A DNA stretch of 9,188 bases from Devosia sp. (GTDB taxonomy: Bacteria > Pseudomonadota > Alphaproteobacteria > Rhizobiales > Devosiaceae). Positions 1-6,783 of the stretch are shown piece after piece; the first letter of the stretch is position 1, and each line of letters starts with the position of its first letter. Position numbers and translations under genes: made by a program. Below the pieces are notes generated by a model. The model saw nothing but the letters and a program-made list of their open reading frames with translations. It was not told the origin of the DNA and searched no databases. The stretch covers positions 1-9,188 of the forward strand of contig DROE01000281.1 of assembly GCA_011322005.1 (NCBI GenBank), in the 5' to 3' direction.

Positions 1-1
1 C

Positions 2-1288
2 ACCCGCTATGAGAGCGGCGGCACCCTGCCCAATCAGGGCTGTTTCATGAAACCAACGCTTGTTACCGATGTTTCTCCGGCTCACACGCTGGTTTCAGAG
101 GAAATTTTCGGCCCCGTGCTGGTGGCCATGAGCTTTCGCACTCCCGACGAGGCTGTCGAGTTGGCCAACAACACAAAATACGGGCTGGCGGCGACCATCT
201 GGAGCGAAAACATCAATCTGGCGCTCGACATTGCCCCGCGCATCAAGGCCGGGGTGGTGTGGATAAACTGCACCAACCAGCTCGACGCCGCCGCCGGTTT
301 TGGCGGTTATAAGGAAAGCGGTTTTGGCCGCGAGGGCGGGGCCGAGGGCATGGCTGCTTATCTCAAGCCGACCTTCGAAAAAACTCTGAAATCCACCCCC
401 CCGGTGCGTCCCGTCAAATCGGTGGATTTGCGCGATACCCATTCCGTCGACCGCACCGCCAAAATGTATATTGGGGGCAGGCAGGCCCGGGGCGATAGCG
501 GTTATGCGCGTCAGGTGTTTGCTCCCGATGGCAGCAGTCTGGGCGAAATATCCGAGGGCAATCGCAAGGACATCAGAAACGCTGTCGAAGCGGCACGAAA
601 GGCTCTTGGCTGGGGCAGCAAGACCGCTCACCTGCGCGCGCAGATTCTCTATTTTCTGGCTGAAAATCTCGACTACCGGCGCGATGAATTTGCTGACCGT
701 ATCCGCTCAATGACCGGCACAACCGGTCCGGCGGCAAAACGCGAAGTCGCACTTTGTGTGGAGCGCCTGTTTGCCTTTGCCGGCTGGGCCGACAAATATG
801 ACGGGGCGGTGCACAACGTGCCCATGCGCGCCATTGCTACCGCCATGGTGGAGCCCATCGGAGTTATCGGCATTGCCGCACCGAACGAAAACCCGCTGCT
901 GGCCTCGGTCTCGATGCTGGCTCCGGCCATTGCCATGGGCAACACCGTGGTGCTGGTGCCTTCACAAAATCACCCCCTGTCGATGACCGACTTTTATCAG
1001 GTGATAGAAACCTCCGATGTGCCCGCTGGGGTGGTCAATATCGTCACCGGCGACAGTCTTTCCCTCAGCAAGACCCTGGCCGAGCATGACGGGGTTGACG
1101 CCATGTGGTTCGCCGGCAGTACTGAAGGCGCGGCAATGGTCGAAAAAGCCTCCATCGGCAATCTCAAACAGACATGGACCACCAAGGGGAAGGCTTTTGA
1201 CTGGACCGACAAGCAGGTCATGGAAGGCAAATATTTTCTTGAGCGGGCCACGCAGGTGAAAAATATCTGGATACCCTATGGTGCTTGA
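2..1288 (+). CDS. Two-domain aldehyde dehydrogenase (ALDH16-like), 5' end cut by the window
   Basis: NAD(P)-dependent aldehyde oxidation is the expected activity. The frame is open from base 2, so the start and the catalytic Cys of the first domain lie upstream of the window; 428 residues are visible. Numbering from the in-frame Met at 47, residues 1-115 are the end of a normal ALDH domain, with the EEIFGPV motif at 18-24 and the KESGFGREGG segment near 89-98. After a linker, residues 139-413 form a second ALDH-like domain equal only to the N-terminal part of the fold. It stops before any catalytic Cys, and its key motifs are degraded. This layout matches the ALDH16 family, whose second domain is known to be non-catalytic. 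deoA follows after 20 bases, so the gene is probably part of the deo operon and may oxidise acetaldehyde from DeoC (inference). The Met at 47 is internal, not a start. Confidence 0.9.
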   Translation, partial: TRYESGGTLPNQGCFMKPTLVTDVSPAHTLVSEEIFGPVLVAMSFRTPDEAVELANNTKYGLAATIWSENINLALDIAPRIKAGVVWINCTNQLDAAAGFGGYKESGFGREGGAEGMAAYLKPTFEKTLKSTPPVRPVKSVDLRDTHSVDRTAKMYIGGRQARGDSGYARQVFAPDGSSLGEISEGNRKDIRNAVEAARKALGWGSKTAHLRAQILYFLAENLDYRRDEFADRIRSMTGTTGPAAKREVALCVERLFAFAGWADKYDGAVHNVPMRAIATAMVEPIGVIGIAAPNENPLLASVSMLAPAIAMGNTVVLVPSQNHPLSMTDFYQVIETSDVPAGVVNIVTGDSLSLSKTLAEHDGVDAMWFAGSTEGAAMVEKASIGNLKQTWTTKGKAFDWTDKQVMEGKYFLERATQVKNIWIPYGA

Positions 1289-1308
1289 ACCCAACGGAGC
1301 GTAGTCCC

Positions 1309-2634
1309 ATGGTCTTTCTGCCTCAGGAAGTGATTGCAAAAAAGCGCGACGGCGAAACGCTCACCGATGAGGAAATTCGCAAATTCATTGACGGATTTGC
1401 GCAAGGAACGGTCAGCCACGCCCAGGCCGCGGCCTTTGCCATGGCGGTTTATTTTAAGGACATGGACATTGAAGAGCGCGTAGCGCTGACCAGGGCCATG
1501 CGTGATTCAGGCACGGTGCTTGACTGGTCACATCTGGACGGGCCGGTGGTTGACAAACATTCCACCGGCGGCGTTGGCGACAATGTTTCGCTGATGTGGG
1601 CCCCGATCATGGCGGCTTGCGACACCTATGTGCCGATGATTTCAGGTCGGGGCCTTGGCCATACCGGGGGTACGCTCGACAAGTTCGATGCCATCCCCGG
1701 CTATAGCGCCACCCCGGACAATGAGCTGTTTGCCAAAACCGTCAAAGAAATCGGCTGCGCCATAATCGGGCAGACGGACAATCTGGCTCTGGCCGACCGC
1801 ACGCTTTATTCCATACGCGATGTTACGGCGACGGTGGAAAATATCTCGCTGATTACCGCCTCCATCCTGTCCAAAAAACTGGCCGCCGGATTGGACGTGC
1901 TTATTCTGGACGTCAAGACCGGGTCGGGCGCGTTCATGAAAACCCTTGCGGAGGCGCGGGGCTTGGCCGACTCTCTGGTCACGGTGGCCAACGGGGCAGA
2001 TGTCAGAACCAGCGCGCTGATTACCGACATGAATGAGCCGCTGGCCAGCGCCGCCGGCAACGCGGTGGAGGTGCGCAACGCCGTGGATTTCCTCACTGGC
2101 AAAATGCAGGACAAAAGGCTGTTGGAAGTCACCATCGCCCTGGCCGCCGAAGCGCTGGTGCTGGCCGGACGGGCAAAGGACAGTGATACCGGACGTCAAG
2201 TGGCTGAAAAAGCGTTGACTTCGGGGCAGGCACTGGAGCGTTTTTCAGCCATGGTTGCTGCTTTGGGCGGCCCGGTGGATCTGGTTCAGAACATGGACAA
2301 ATATCTGGAAGCCGCCCCCATCATCCGCGATGTCTTTTTGAAAACCAGCGGCAAGGTCAGCGCCATCAATACCAAAGAACTGGGCATGGCGGTGGTGGCG
2401 CTCGGCGGCGGGAGGCGCATGCCCTCCGACAAAATCGACCACGCGGTGGGATTTGACCGGCTGGCGGGACTTGGCGCGCATGTCGATGATAAAACGCCCA
2501 TTGCCCGCATCCATGCCCGCGATGAAGAGAGCGCCACCGAAGCCACAGCCCGCATTTGCCAAGCCTATGAAACGGGTGGCACCGGCGTTGAACACACACT
2601 GATTGCCGACACCATCATGCCGGAGACAGACTGA
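1309..2634 (+). CDS. deoA: Thymidine phosphorylase DeoA
   Basis: Catalyses reversible phosphorolysis of thymidine (and deoxyuridine) to the base and 2-deoxyribose-1-phosphate in the cytosol. The ATG at 1309 gives 441 residues, close to the 440 of E. coli DeoA, and starts MVFLPQEVIAKKRDG like the family. It has a GGAG at 1296-1299, nine bases upstream. The frame also opens at a TTG at 1285, but that adds eight non-conserved residues and overlaps the dehydrogenase stop. The phosphate-binding KHSTGGVGD motif is at residues 83-91. The SGRGLGHTGGTLDK signature starts at 112. Arg170, Ser185 and Lys189 match the pyrimidine-binding Arg171, Ser186 and Lys190 of the E. coli enzyme. The gene overlaps deoB by one base (TGATG), indicating translational coupling. 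Its product is the substrate of DeoB. All active-site motifs are intact. Confidence 0.98.
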   Translation: MVFLPQEVIAKKRDGETLTDEEIRKFIDGFAQGTVSHAQAAAFAMAVYFKDMDIEERVALTRAMRDSGTVLDWSHLDGPVVDKHSTGGVGDNVSLMWAPIMAACDTYVPMISGRGLGHTGGTLDKFDAIPGYSATPDNELFAKTVKEIGCAIIGQTDNLALADRTLYSIRDVTATVENISLITASILSKKLAAGLDVLILDVKTGSGAFMKTLAEARGLADSLVTVANGADVRTSALITDMNEPLASAAGNAVEVRNAVDFLTGKMQDKRLLEVTIALAAEALVLAGRAKDSDTGRQVAEKALTSGQALERFSAMVAALGGPVDLVQNMDKYLEAAPIIRDVFLKTSGKVSAINTKELGMAVVALGGGRRMPSDKIDHAVGFDRLAGLGAHVDDKTPIARIHARDEESATEATARICQAYETGGTGVEHTLIADTIMPETD

Positions 2635-3851
2635 TGCCAAGAGTTGTTATCTGTGTTCTGGACTCTGTGGGAATTGGCGAAGCACCCGACGCTGCCGATT
2701 ATGGCGACAAGGGAGCCAATACGGTGTTGCATATTGCTCAGGAATGCGCTGCCGGTCGCGCCGATGTTGAGGGCTTTCGCTCCGGGCCGCTGAACCTATC
2801 CAACCTGAACAAGCTCGGGATGGGCGCGGCGGTCGAGCTTTCGTGCGGCACAATTCCTCCCGGAATGGACAATAACCCGCAAGGGGGTGTCTGGGGTGTG
2901 GGCCGCGAAGTCTCCATCGGCAAGGACACCCCTTCCGGTCACTGGGAAATTGCCGGGCTGCCGGTGCCCTTCAAATGGGGCTATTTTCCCGATACCGAGC
3001 CCACTTTCCCCCCCCATATGATAGAGGCGATTGTCCGCGAAGCCGGCCTGCCCGGCATTCTGGGCGACAAGCACGCCTCGGGCACCGCCATCATCGAAGA
3101 GCTGGGCGCTGAACATGTCAGAACCGGCAAACCCATCTGTTACACTTCGGTGGATAGTGTGTTTCAAATCGCCGCCCATGAAGAAAGCTTTGGCCTTCAG
3201 CGCCTTTATGAATTGTGCGAAATCACCTTCAAACACACCAAACCGCTAAAGATCGGCCGGGTGATTGCCCGCCCCTTTGTCGGGGATGAAAAAAACGGCT
3301 TTACCCGCACCGGCAACCGGCGCGATTTTGCCATCGACCCGCCCGGCGAGATATTGCTCGACCGGGTGAAGGACGCCCGGCGGCAGGTTTTTGCCATCGG
3401 CAAGATCTCCGACATTTATGCCGGGCGCGGGGTGACCCACAAAATCAAGGCCTCGGGCAATATGAACCTGTTCGATAAAACGCTAGAAGCCATGGAGATG
3501 GCCGAGGACGGGGCGTTGATAATGACCAATTTTGTCGACTTTGACAGCGAGTTCGGCCACCGGCGCGACGTGGCGGGTTATGCCAATGCGCTTGAGATGT
3601 TCGATGCCCGCATCCCCGAATTTGTCTCCCGCATGCGCCCCGATGACTTGCTGGTCTTCACCGCAGACCATGGCAATGACCCAACCTTCAGGGGTACCGA
3701 CCACACCCGCGAACAAATTCCAATTCTGATGTTTTCCCCAAGTCTGACGCCGGGCACTGTTGGCTTGCGGCCAACTTTTGCCGATATTGGCCAAAGCGTG
3801 TCCAAATGGCTGGGCGTGCCGCAAGGGAACCACGGAACCAGCTTTCTCTAG
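2634..3851 (+). CDS. deoB: Phosphopentomutase DeoB
   Basis: Interconverts (deoxy)ribose-1-phosphate and (deoxy)ribose-5-phosphate, linking the phosphorylases to DeoC aldolase. It has 405 residues, against 407 in E. coli, and belongs to the alkaline-phosphatase superfamily with two divalent metals. The first metal Asp is Asp10 (VLDSVGIG). The phosphorylated Thr is Thr99 in GKDTPSGHWE. Other metal ligands lie in NFVDFDSEFGHRRD (299-312), TADHG (343-347) and TDHT (355-358). The ATG shares its A with the deoA stop, so the two are translationally coupled. The C-terminus (HGTSFL) looks natural. However, the TAG stop is built from the TA target site plus the first G of an inserted element; the uninterrupted gene would have ended in TAA. 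Confidence 0.98.
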   Translation: MPRVVICVLDSVGIGEAPDAADYGDKGANTVLHIAQECAAGRADVEGFRSGPLNLSNLNKLGMGAAVELSCGTIPPGMDNNPQGGVWGVGREVSIGKDTPSGHWEIAGLPVPFKWGYFPDTEPTFPPHMIEAIVREAGLPGILGDKHASGTAIIEELGAEHVRTGKPICYTSVDSVFQIAAHEESFGLQRLYELCEITFKHTKPLKIGRVIARPFVGDEKNGFTRTGNRRDFAIDPPGEILLDRVKDARRQVFAIGKISDIYAGRGVTHKIKASGNMNLFDKTLEAMEMAEDGALIMTNFVDFDSEFGHRRDVAGYANALEMFDARIPEFVSRMRPDDLLVFTADHGNDPTFRGTDHTREQIPILMFSPSLTPGTVGLRPTFADIGQSVSKWLGVPQGNHGTSFL

Positions 3852-3882
3852 AGGGTGTCGTCAATCAGGGTTGCGGTGCTGG
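3851..3882 (+). repeat. Left terminal inverted repeat
   Basis: This is the left end of the 266-bp element. It pairs with 4085-4116 with four mismatches, at repeat positions 7, 23, 24 and 27. Similarity stops abruptly inward of base 32, which defines the repeat length. Its first G completes the deoB TAG stop. Confidence 0.87.
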
Positions 3883-4084
3883 TTTGGCAAGATTGGTTCA
3901 ATTTTGTGGTGTGAGGAGGAAGGACATACTTGTATATTCAACGACGAACAGTGCAAAAGTGGGCCAATCTGGTCAAATCCTTTCAGGACGAGGCGCATTT
4001 GCTCGCTGGACTGCGCTTTTCGCGCCTTGAAGTGCGTGGCACTACCGCGTTGCGAAATGCTTGCCAGCAAACAAATGCACTTCG

Positions 4085-4116
4085 CCAGCGCCATAACCCT
4101 GATTGACGATACCCTC
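4085..4116 (-). repeat. Right terminal inverted repeat
   Basis: This is the right end of the 266-bp element, the reverse complement of 3851-3882 at 28 of 32 positions. It is followed by the TA duplicate (4117-4118) and then AACCAAAAGG, which carries the upp ribosome-binding region. It contains an outward-facing TTGACG (4103-4108), but I find no matching -10 box at the right distance. Confidence 0.87.
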
Positions 4117-4138
4117 TAACCAAAAGGCCAGAAAACCC

Positions 4139-4768
4139 ATGAGCTCCGTCACCGTTGTCGACCATCCCCTCATCCAGCACAAACTTTCCATCATGCGCGA
4201 CAAACAGACCTCGACTGCCAGCTTTCGCCGCCTGCTGCGTGAAATAGCCCACCTGCTCTGTTATGAGGTCATGCGCGACCTGGAGCTGGAAACCAAGTCG
4301 ATCGAAACGCCGATGGGCAAAATGGACGCGGTGAAGCTCAAGGGCAAAAAACTGGTGTTTGCCTCCATTCTAAGGGCCGGTAACGGCCTGCTCGAAGGCA
4401 TGCTCGACCTGGTGCCCGCCGCCCGCGTCGCCCATATTGGGCTGTACCGCGACCACGAGACCCTGCAGCCGGTGGAATATTATTTCAAGGCGCCCTCGGA
4501 TATCGCCGACCGCTTCATCATCGTGGTGGACCCGATGCTGGCCACCGCCAATTCAGCAATTGCCGCCATTGACCGCCTGAAGGGACGTGGCGCCAATAAT
4601 TTGCGCTTTTTGTGCCTTTTGGCCGCTCCCGAAGGAGTTGAAGCCTTCACCAAAGCCCACCCGGACGTACCGGTTTTTACCGCCGCCATCGACAGCCACC
4701 TCAACGACAAGGGCTATATCGTGCCCGGACTGGGCGATGCCGGAGACCGGATGTACGGTACCAAATAG
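4139..4768 (+). CDS. upp: Uracil phosphoribosyltransferase Upp
   Basis: Salvages uracil with PRPP to form UMP in the cytosol. The ATG at 4139 gives 209 residues (E. coli has 208) and begins MSSVTVVDHPLIQHKLSIMR, the typical family start. A longer frame from a TTG at 4103 begins inside the inserted element's right repeat and is not credible. AAAAGG at 4121-4126 can serve as a ribosome-binding site, though its spacing is long. Conserved blocks include SILRAGNGL (77-85), the PRPP loop DPMLATANSA (131-140) and the uracil-binding YIVPGLGDAGDRMYGT near the C-terminus (193-208). The PRPP loop has Ala at 137 where the usual sequence is LATG followed by G or N. As the last gene of the deo cluster, it recycles the uracil released from deoxyuridine. 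Confidence 0.97.
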   Translation: MSSVTVVDHPLIQHKLSIMRDKQTSTASFRRLLREIAHLLCYEVMRDLELETKSIETPMGKMDAVKLKGKKLVFASILRAGNGLLEGMLDLVPAARVAHIGLYRDHETLQPVEYYFKAPSDIADRFIIVVDPMLATANSAIAAIDRLKGRGANNLRFLCLLAAPEGVEAFTKAHPDVPVFTAAIDSHLNDKGYIVPGLGDAGDRMYGTK

Positions 4769-4774
4769 GGCAAT

Positions 4775-5395
4775 TCACGCCGGTTTTATCGGCAGACCCA
4801 GTTCCAGAAGTTCAGCGCGCAACGCTTCGGGTGAAGTGAAGTGAACAGTCTTCATGCCGAACACGCGGGCTGAATTGACGTTGGCTTCGTTATCGTCAAT
4901 GAACACGCAATCACCAGCATTAAGCCCATAGCGCTCGCAGAATATCCGGTAGATTCGCGGGTCGGGCTTGACGATTTTTTCCAGCCCGGAAACGACAACG
5001 CCATCGAATTTTTCAAGAAACTCCCATTCGGGCAGCATCGAAACCCATTTTTCCCAGGAGAAATTGGTGATGGCGAAGGTGGGCACGTTTGCCGCAACAA
5101 GTTCGTTGTGAATGTCCACGGTGCCTTCAATTATGCCGCCAAGGGTCTCCCGCCAGCGCGTGTCATAGGCCTGAATCTGGCGCCAGTAGCGCGGATAGCG
5201 CGTTATCAGATGAGCCACCCCTTCGGAATAGACGTCACCGGCGTCAAACTCCAGGTTCCATTCAAGGGTGCAGACATTGTTCTGGAACCACACAGCTTTC
5301 TCTTCGGTATCAAACAGCTTGCGGAACAGATAAAGCGGGTTCCAGTCAACAAAAACACCCCCGAGGTCAAAGACGGGGACGGGCGGCTTGCTCAT
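4775..5395 (-). CDS. HAD-IA family hydrolase (YihX-like phosphatase group)
   Basis: A 206-residue cytosolic haloacid-dehalogenase-superfamily protein, probably a small-molecule phosphatase; the substrate cannot be read from the sequence. Motif I is VFDLGGVFVDWNP, with the nucleophile at Asp10. As in the YihX/GS1-like group, the residue two positions on is Gly rather than Asp. Motif II is AITNFS (Thr110-Asn111), motif III is Lys143 in IVKPDPRIY, and motif IV is the FIDDNEANV acid pair Asp167-Asp168. The helical cap lies between motifs I and II (about 20-95), typical of HAD subfamily IA. A GGAG (5402-5405 on the plus strand) lies seven bases before the ATG. The gene converges on upp with six bases between the stops and no clear terminator, so the transcripts may overlap. 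The family assignment is firm; a specific reaction is not. Confidence 0.92.
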   Translation of the reverse strand: MSKPPVPVFDLGGVFVDWNPLYLFRKLFDTEEKAVWFQNNVCTLEWNLEFDAGDVYSEGVAHLITRYPRYWRQIQAYDTRWRETLGGIIEGTVDIHNELVAANVPTFAITNFSWEKWVSMLPEWEFLEKFDGVVVSGLEKIVKPDPRIYRIFCERYGLNAGDCVFIDDNEANVNSARVFGMKTVHFTSPEALRAELLELGLPIKPA

Positions 5396-5431
5396 GATTT
5401 TCTCCGGGAGGTCAGGGGCTTTTCAAGCTCA

Positions 5432-5460
5432 ATGTTAGGGACGCCGGGCACCTTTGACAA
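5432..5460 (-). promoter_or_regulatory. Candidate sigma-70 promoter for the HAD hydrolase
   Basis: Read on the minus strand, TTGTCA (5460-5455) and TAACAT (5437-5432) are separated by exactly 17 bases. This predicts a start near 5425 and a leader of about 30 bases before the ATG. It supports transcription independent of the upstream pseudopilin genes. This is a consensus match only. Confidence 0.45.
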
Positions 5461-5512
5461 TCGCGGCGCAGACGAATGTGGGCAGGCTTTTTTGGGGGGG
5501 CGTCCGCTTTGC

Positions 5513-6073
5513 TCAGGTCAACTCGATAAAAGCGCCAAAACGGGGCAGGTGAAAGTACTGACGGTAAAGGGTGATCGTTGAGTCAATAACATAGCCGCCC
5601 CAGGGCTGATAGGGAATCTCCGCTTCGGCGACAACAACATAGGTATCGGTGGCGATGTCGGTGATTTCGCTGGGCAGAATATACTCATTGCCTTCGGTCT
5701 TGGCGGTTGCGCCATTATAGGCAACACTCCACTCCACGCTGGTGTCCCCGTCCGAGTCCACATGGACCACGGTGACCAGCTGTTTGAGATTGTCGGCGGA
5801 ATAGGGAGTCATGATGAGCCCCACCGCGGCGAAATAGTCGTTAAGCGTGTCGGTGTCCAGACTGCCATTGTTGCGCGCGACAAGGTCGCCCAACGCGCCC
5901 GTGGCTGCGGCCATTTTCCGGTCAACGGCAATAATCTGACTGACTTCGAGTGAGCCCATGTAAAGAACGAGCAGGAAAGGCATGATCAGCGCGAACTCCA
6001 CTGCCGCGATCGCTTCCTCTCGCGAGGTCACAAAGTCCTTTATGCGTGAGACCGCTGATTTGCACCAGTTCAT
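5513..6073 (-). CDS. TadE/TadG-like pseudopilin with an atypical processing site
   Basis: A 186-residue membrane-anchored protein of the Flp/Tad pilus locus. A short cytosolic N-terminus (about 1-21) is followed by a single hydrophobic segment (about 22-47) with the TadE-type signature AAVEFALIMPFLL, then a polar periplasmic domain. The open frame continues upstream to 6277, but that stretch overlaps TadE in another frame and has nonsense-like composition. The ATG at 6073 has AAGGGTG close upstream. It lies 10 bases after the TadE stop, so the two genes form one unit. In pseudopilins the cleavage motif is G followed by four residues and E-F/Y; here Glu26-Phe27 are present, but position -1 is Ala21, not Gly. 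It may be a TadF- or TadG-type minor component; it is much shorter than classical TadG. Confidence 0.85.
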   Translation of the reverse strand: MNWCKSAVSRIKDFVTSREEAIAAVEFALIMPFLLVLYMGSLEVSQIIAVDRKMAAATGALGDLVARNNGSLDTDTLNDYFAAVGLIMTPYSADNLKQLVTVVHVDSDGDTSVEWSVAYNGATAKTEGNEYILPSEITDIATDTYVVVAEAEIPYQPWGGYVIDSTITLYRQYFHLPRFGAFIELT

Positions 6074-6083
6074 GACATCACCC

Positions 6084-6641
6084 TTAAAATGGCTCGTTGC
6101 GGAACAGCCGGACGGAGGACAGCATGCGGGTATTGTCCGGCAGGTTCGCCAGGTTGAAATCAAAAATATTGAGCACGATGGGCCACTTGTAATAGGCCTC
6201 GACCAGAATGATGGAGGAGCCCACCCCGTCCTCATAGGTCTCAACCAGGGTCCAGCTTCCATCTGTAATATCGGCAACAGGATTAAGGGTGGCCGAGGCG
6301 AAGTTCGCGATCTCAGAGACTTTTACCTTCACTTCATCGCAGTCAAACATCGAATAAAGGCCGTCACAGATTGCCGCGCGAAATTCAACTTCGGTGTAGT
6401 TCTGCGACTGGGCCTGCCCTGTGCGGATGAGGCGTGCGCTGTCTTCCACCGCGCTGTCCAGTACCTGGGAGGCCAGAAACACCAGAGATGTTTCAAGAAT
6501 AGCGCCCACAATGGCAAAGAATGGCAGCGCCAGCAGGCCGAACTCGACGAGAGTGACACCCTTTTCGTCGCGCACAAGCCTGCCGGGCCTGAAAAGTGCT
6601 GAAAAGGATGGCTTGCCAAGATTTGTGTTTTTTCTGATCAT
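6084..6641 (-). CDS. tadE: TadE-family pseudopilin
   Basis: A 185-residue minor pilin-like protein of the Flp/Tad secretion-pilus machine, anchored in the inner membrane. A basic N-terminus (residues 1-27, ending VRDEK) leads to Gly28 followed by VTLVEF, a complete pseudopilin processing site with Glu33 at mature position +5. The hydrophobic segment runs to about residue 58. The periplasmic part (about 60-185) contains Cys92 and Cys101, which could form a disulfide. The prepilin peptidase CpaA encoded at 8022 is the likely processing enzyme. The Shine-Dalgarno sequence is weak, and I chose the ATG at 6641 because it gives a normal N-terminus and no nearer start fits. It is the first gene of a two-gene minus-strand unit with its own candidate promoter upstream. 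Confidence 0.88.
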   Translation of the reverse strand: MIRKNTNLGKPSFSALFRPGRLVRDEKGVTLVEFGLLALPFFAIVGAILETSLVFLASQVLDSAVEDSARLIRTGQAQSQNYTEVEFRAAICDGLYSMFDCDEVKVKVSEIANFASATLNPVADITDGSWTLVETYEDGVGSSIILVEAYYKWPIVLNIFDFNLANLPDNTRMLSSVRLFRNEPF

Positions 6642-6682
6642 CGCCGGATACCAGTTTGCTCGGGCGTGATCCTATTGGCTTT

Positions 6683-6706
6683 GTGCCTAACCGTTCGTTA
6701 GAGCAC
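6683..6706. promoter_or_regulatory. Dyad at the tadE transcription start region
   Basis: The inverted repeat has arms GTGC-CTAAC and GTTAG-GCAC, a CGTTC centre and one unpaired A at 6702, so nine base pairs in total. It lies just downstream of the candidate -10 box, where an operator or a leader hairpin would sit. No T-run follows on either strand, so it is not a terminator of the usual type. Confidence 0.4.
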
Positions 6707-6733
6707 TATGCACAATTTTAGCGTCGATGTGAA
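6705..6733 (-). promoter_or_regulatory. Candidate promoter of the tadE unit with an adjoining CtrA-like half-site
   Basis: On the minus strand, TTCACA (6733-6728) and CATAGT (6710-6705) are 17 bases apart. Immediately upstream is TTAACCAT (plus-strand 6735-6742), the form of half-site reported for the cell-cycle regulator CtrA. A dyad overlaps the -10 box and the predicted start. The placement suits a regulated promoter, but the evidence is motif matching only. Confidence 0.35.
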
Positions 6734-6783
6734 CATGGTTAAACAGGTCTGAACCGTGGTGAAGCGATGGATGGCGAACGCTT

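Larger units (their letters stand above)
3851..4116. mobile_element. MITE-like non-autonomous element with 32-bp inverted repeats and TA duplication
   Basis: The first 32 bases (3851-3882) and the reverse complement of the last 32 (4085-4116) match at 28 of 32 positions, beginning GAGGGT and including TCGTCAATCAGGGTT in both. A TA lies immediately outside each end (3849-3850 and 4117-4118), as expected for a two-base target duplication. At 266 bp it is too small for a transposase, and I see no transposase domain, so it is a MITE or an internally deleted insertion sequence. TA duplication is typical of the IS630/Tc1-mariner superfamily and also occurs in some IS5-family groups; I cannot assign the family from memory of the ends. 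It separates deoB from upp and would place a long, widely spaced stem in their shared transcript. Confidence 0.85.

Noticed and set aside
1285..1311. TTG start for DeoA eight codons upstream of the ATG
   Set aside because: The extra residues are not conserved and overlap the dehydrogenase stop; GGAG is well spaced for the ATG at 1309.
4103..4131. Outward promoter from the element's right end driving upp (TTGACG at 4103-4108)
   Set aside because: No sequence resembling a -10 box lies 16-19 bases downstream.
4103..4138. N-terminal extension of Upp from a TTG at 4103
   Set aside because: It begins inside the right inverted repeat of the inserted element; the ATG at 4139 matches the family N-terminus.
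5439..5505. Seven-base inverted repeat GGACGCC / GGCGTCC in the HAD-TadG gap
   Set aside because: The arms are 53 bases apart with no conserved core or T-run; likely chance.
6074..6277. Longer start for the TadG-like gene at 6277
   Set aside because: The extension overlaps TadE in another frame, has a Trp/Pro/Cys-rich shadow composition, and precedes a normal pseudopilin N-terminus.
5108..6602. Plus-strand open frames opposite the HAD and pseudopilin genes (5108-5581, 5982-6602)
   Set aside because: They are antisense shadows: no family resemblance, and they mirror well-supported minus-strand genes.
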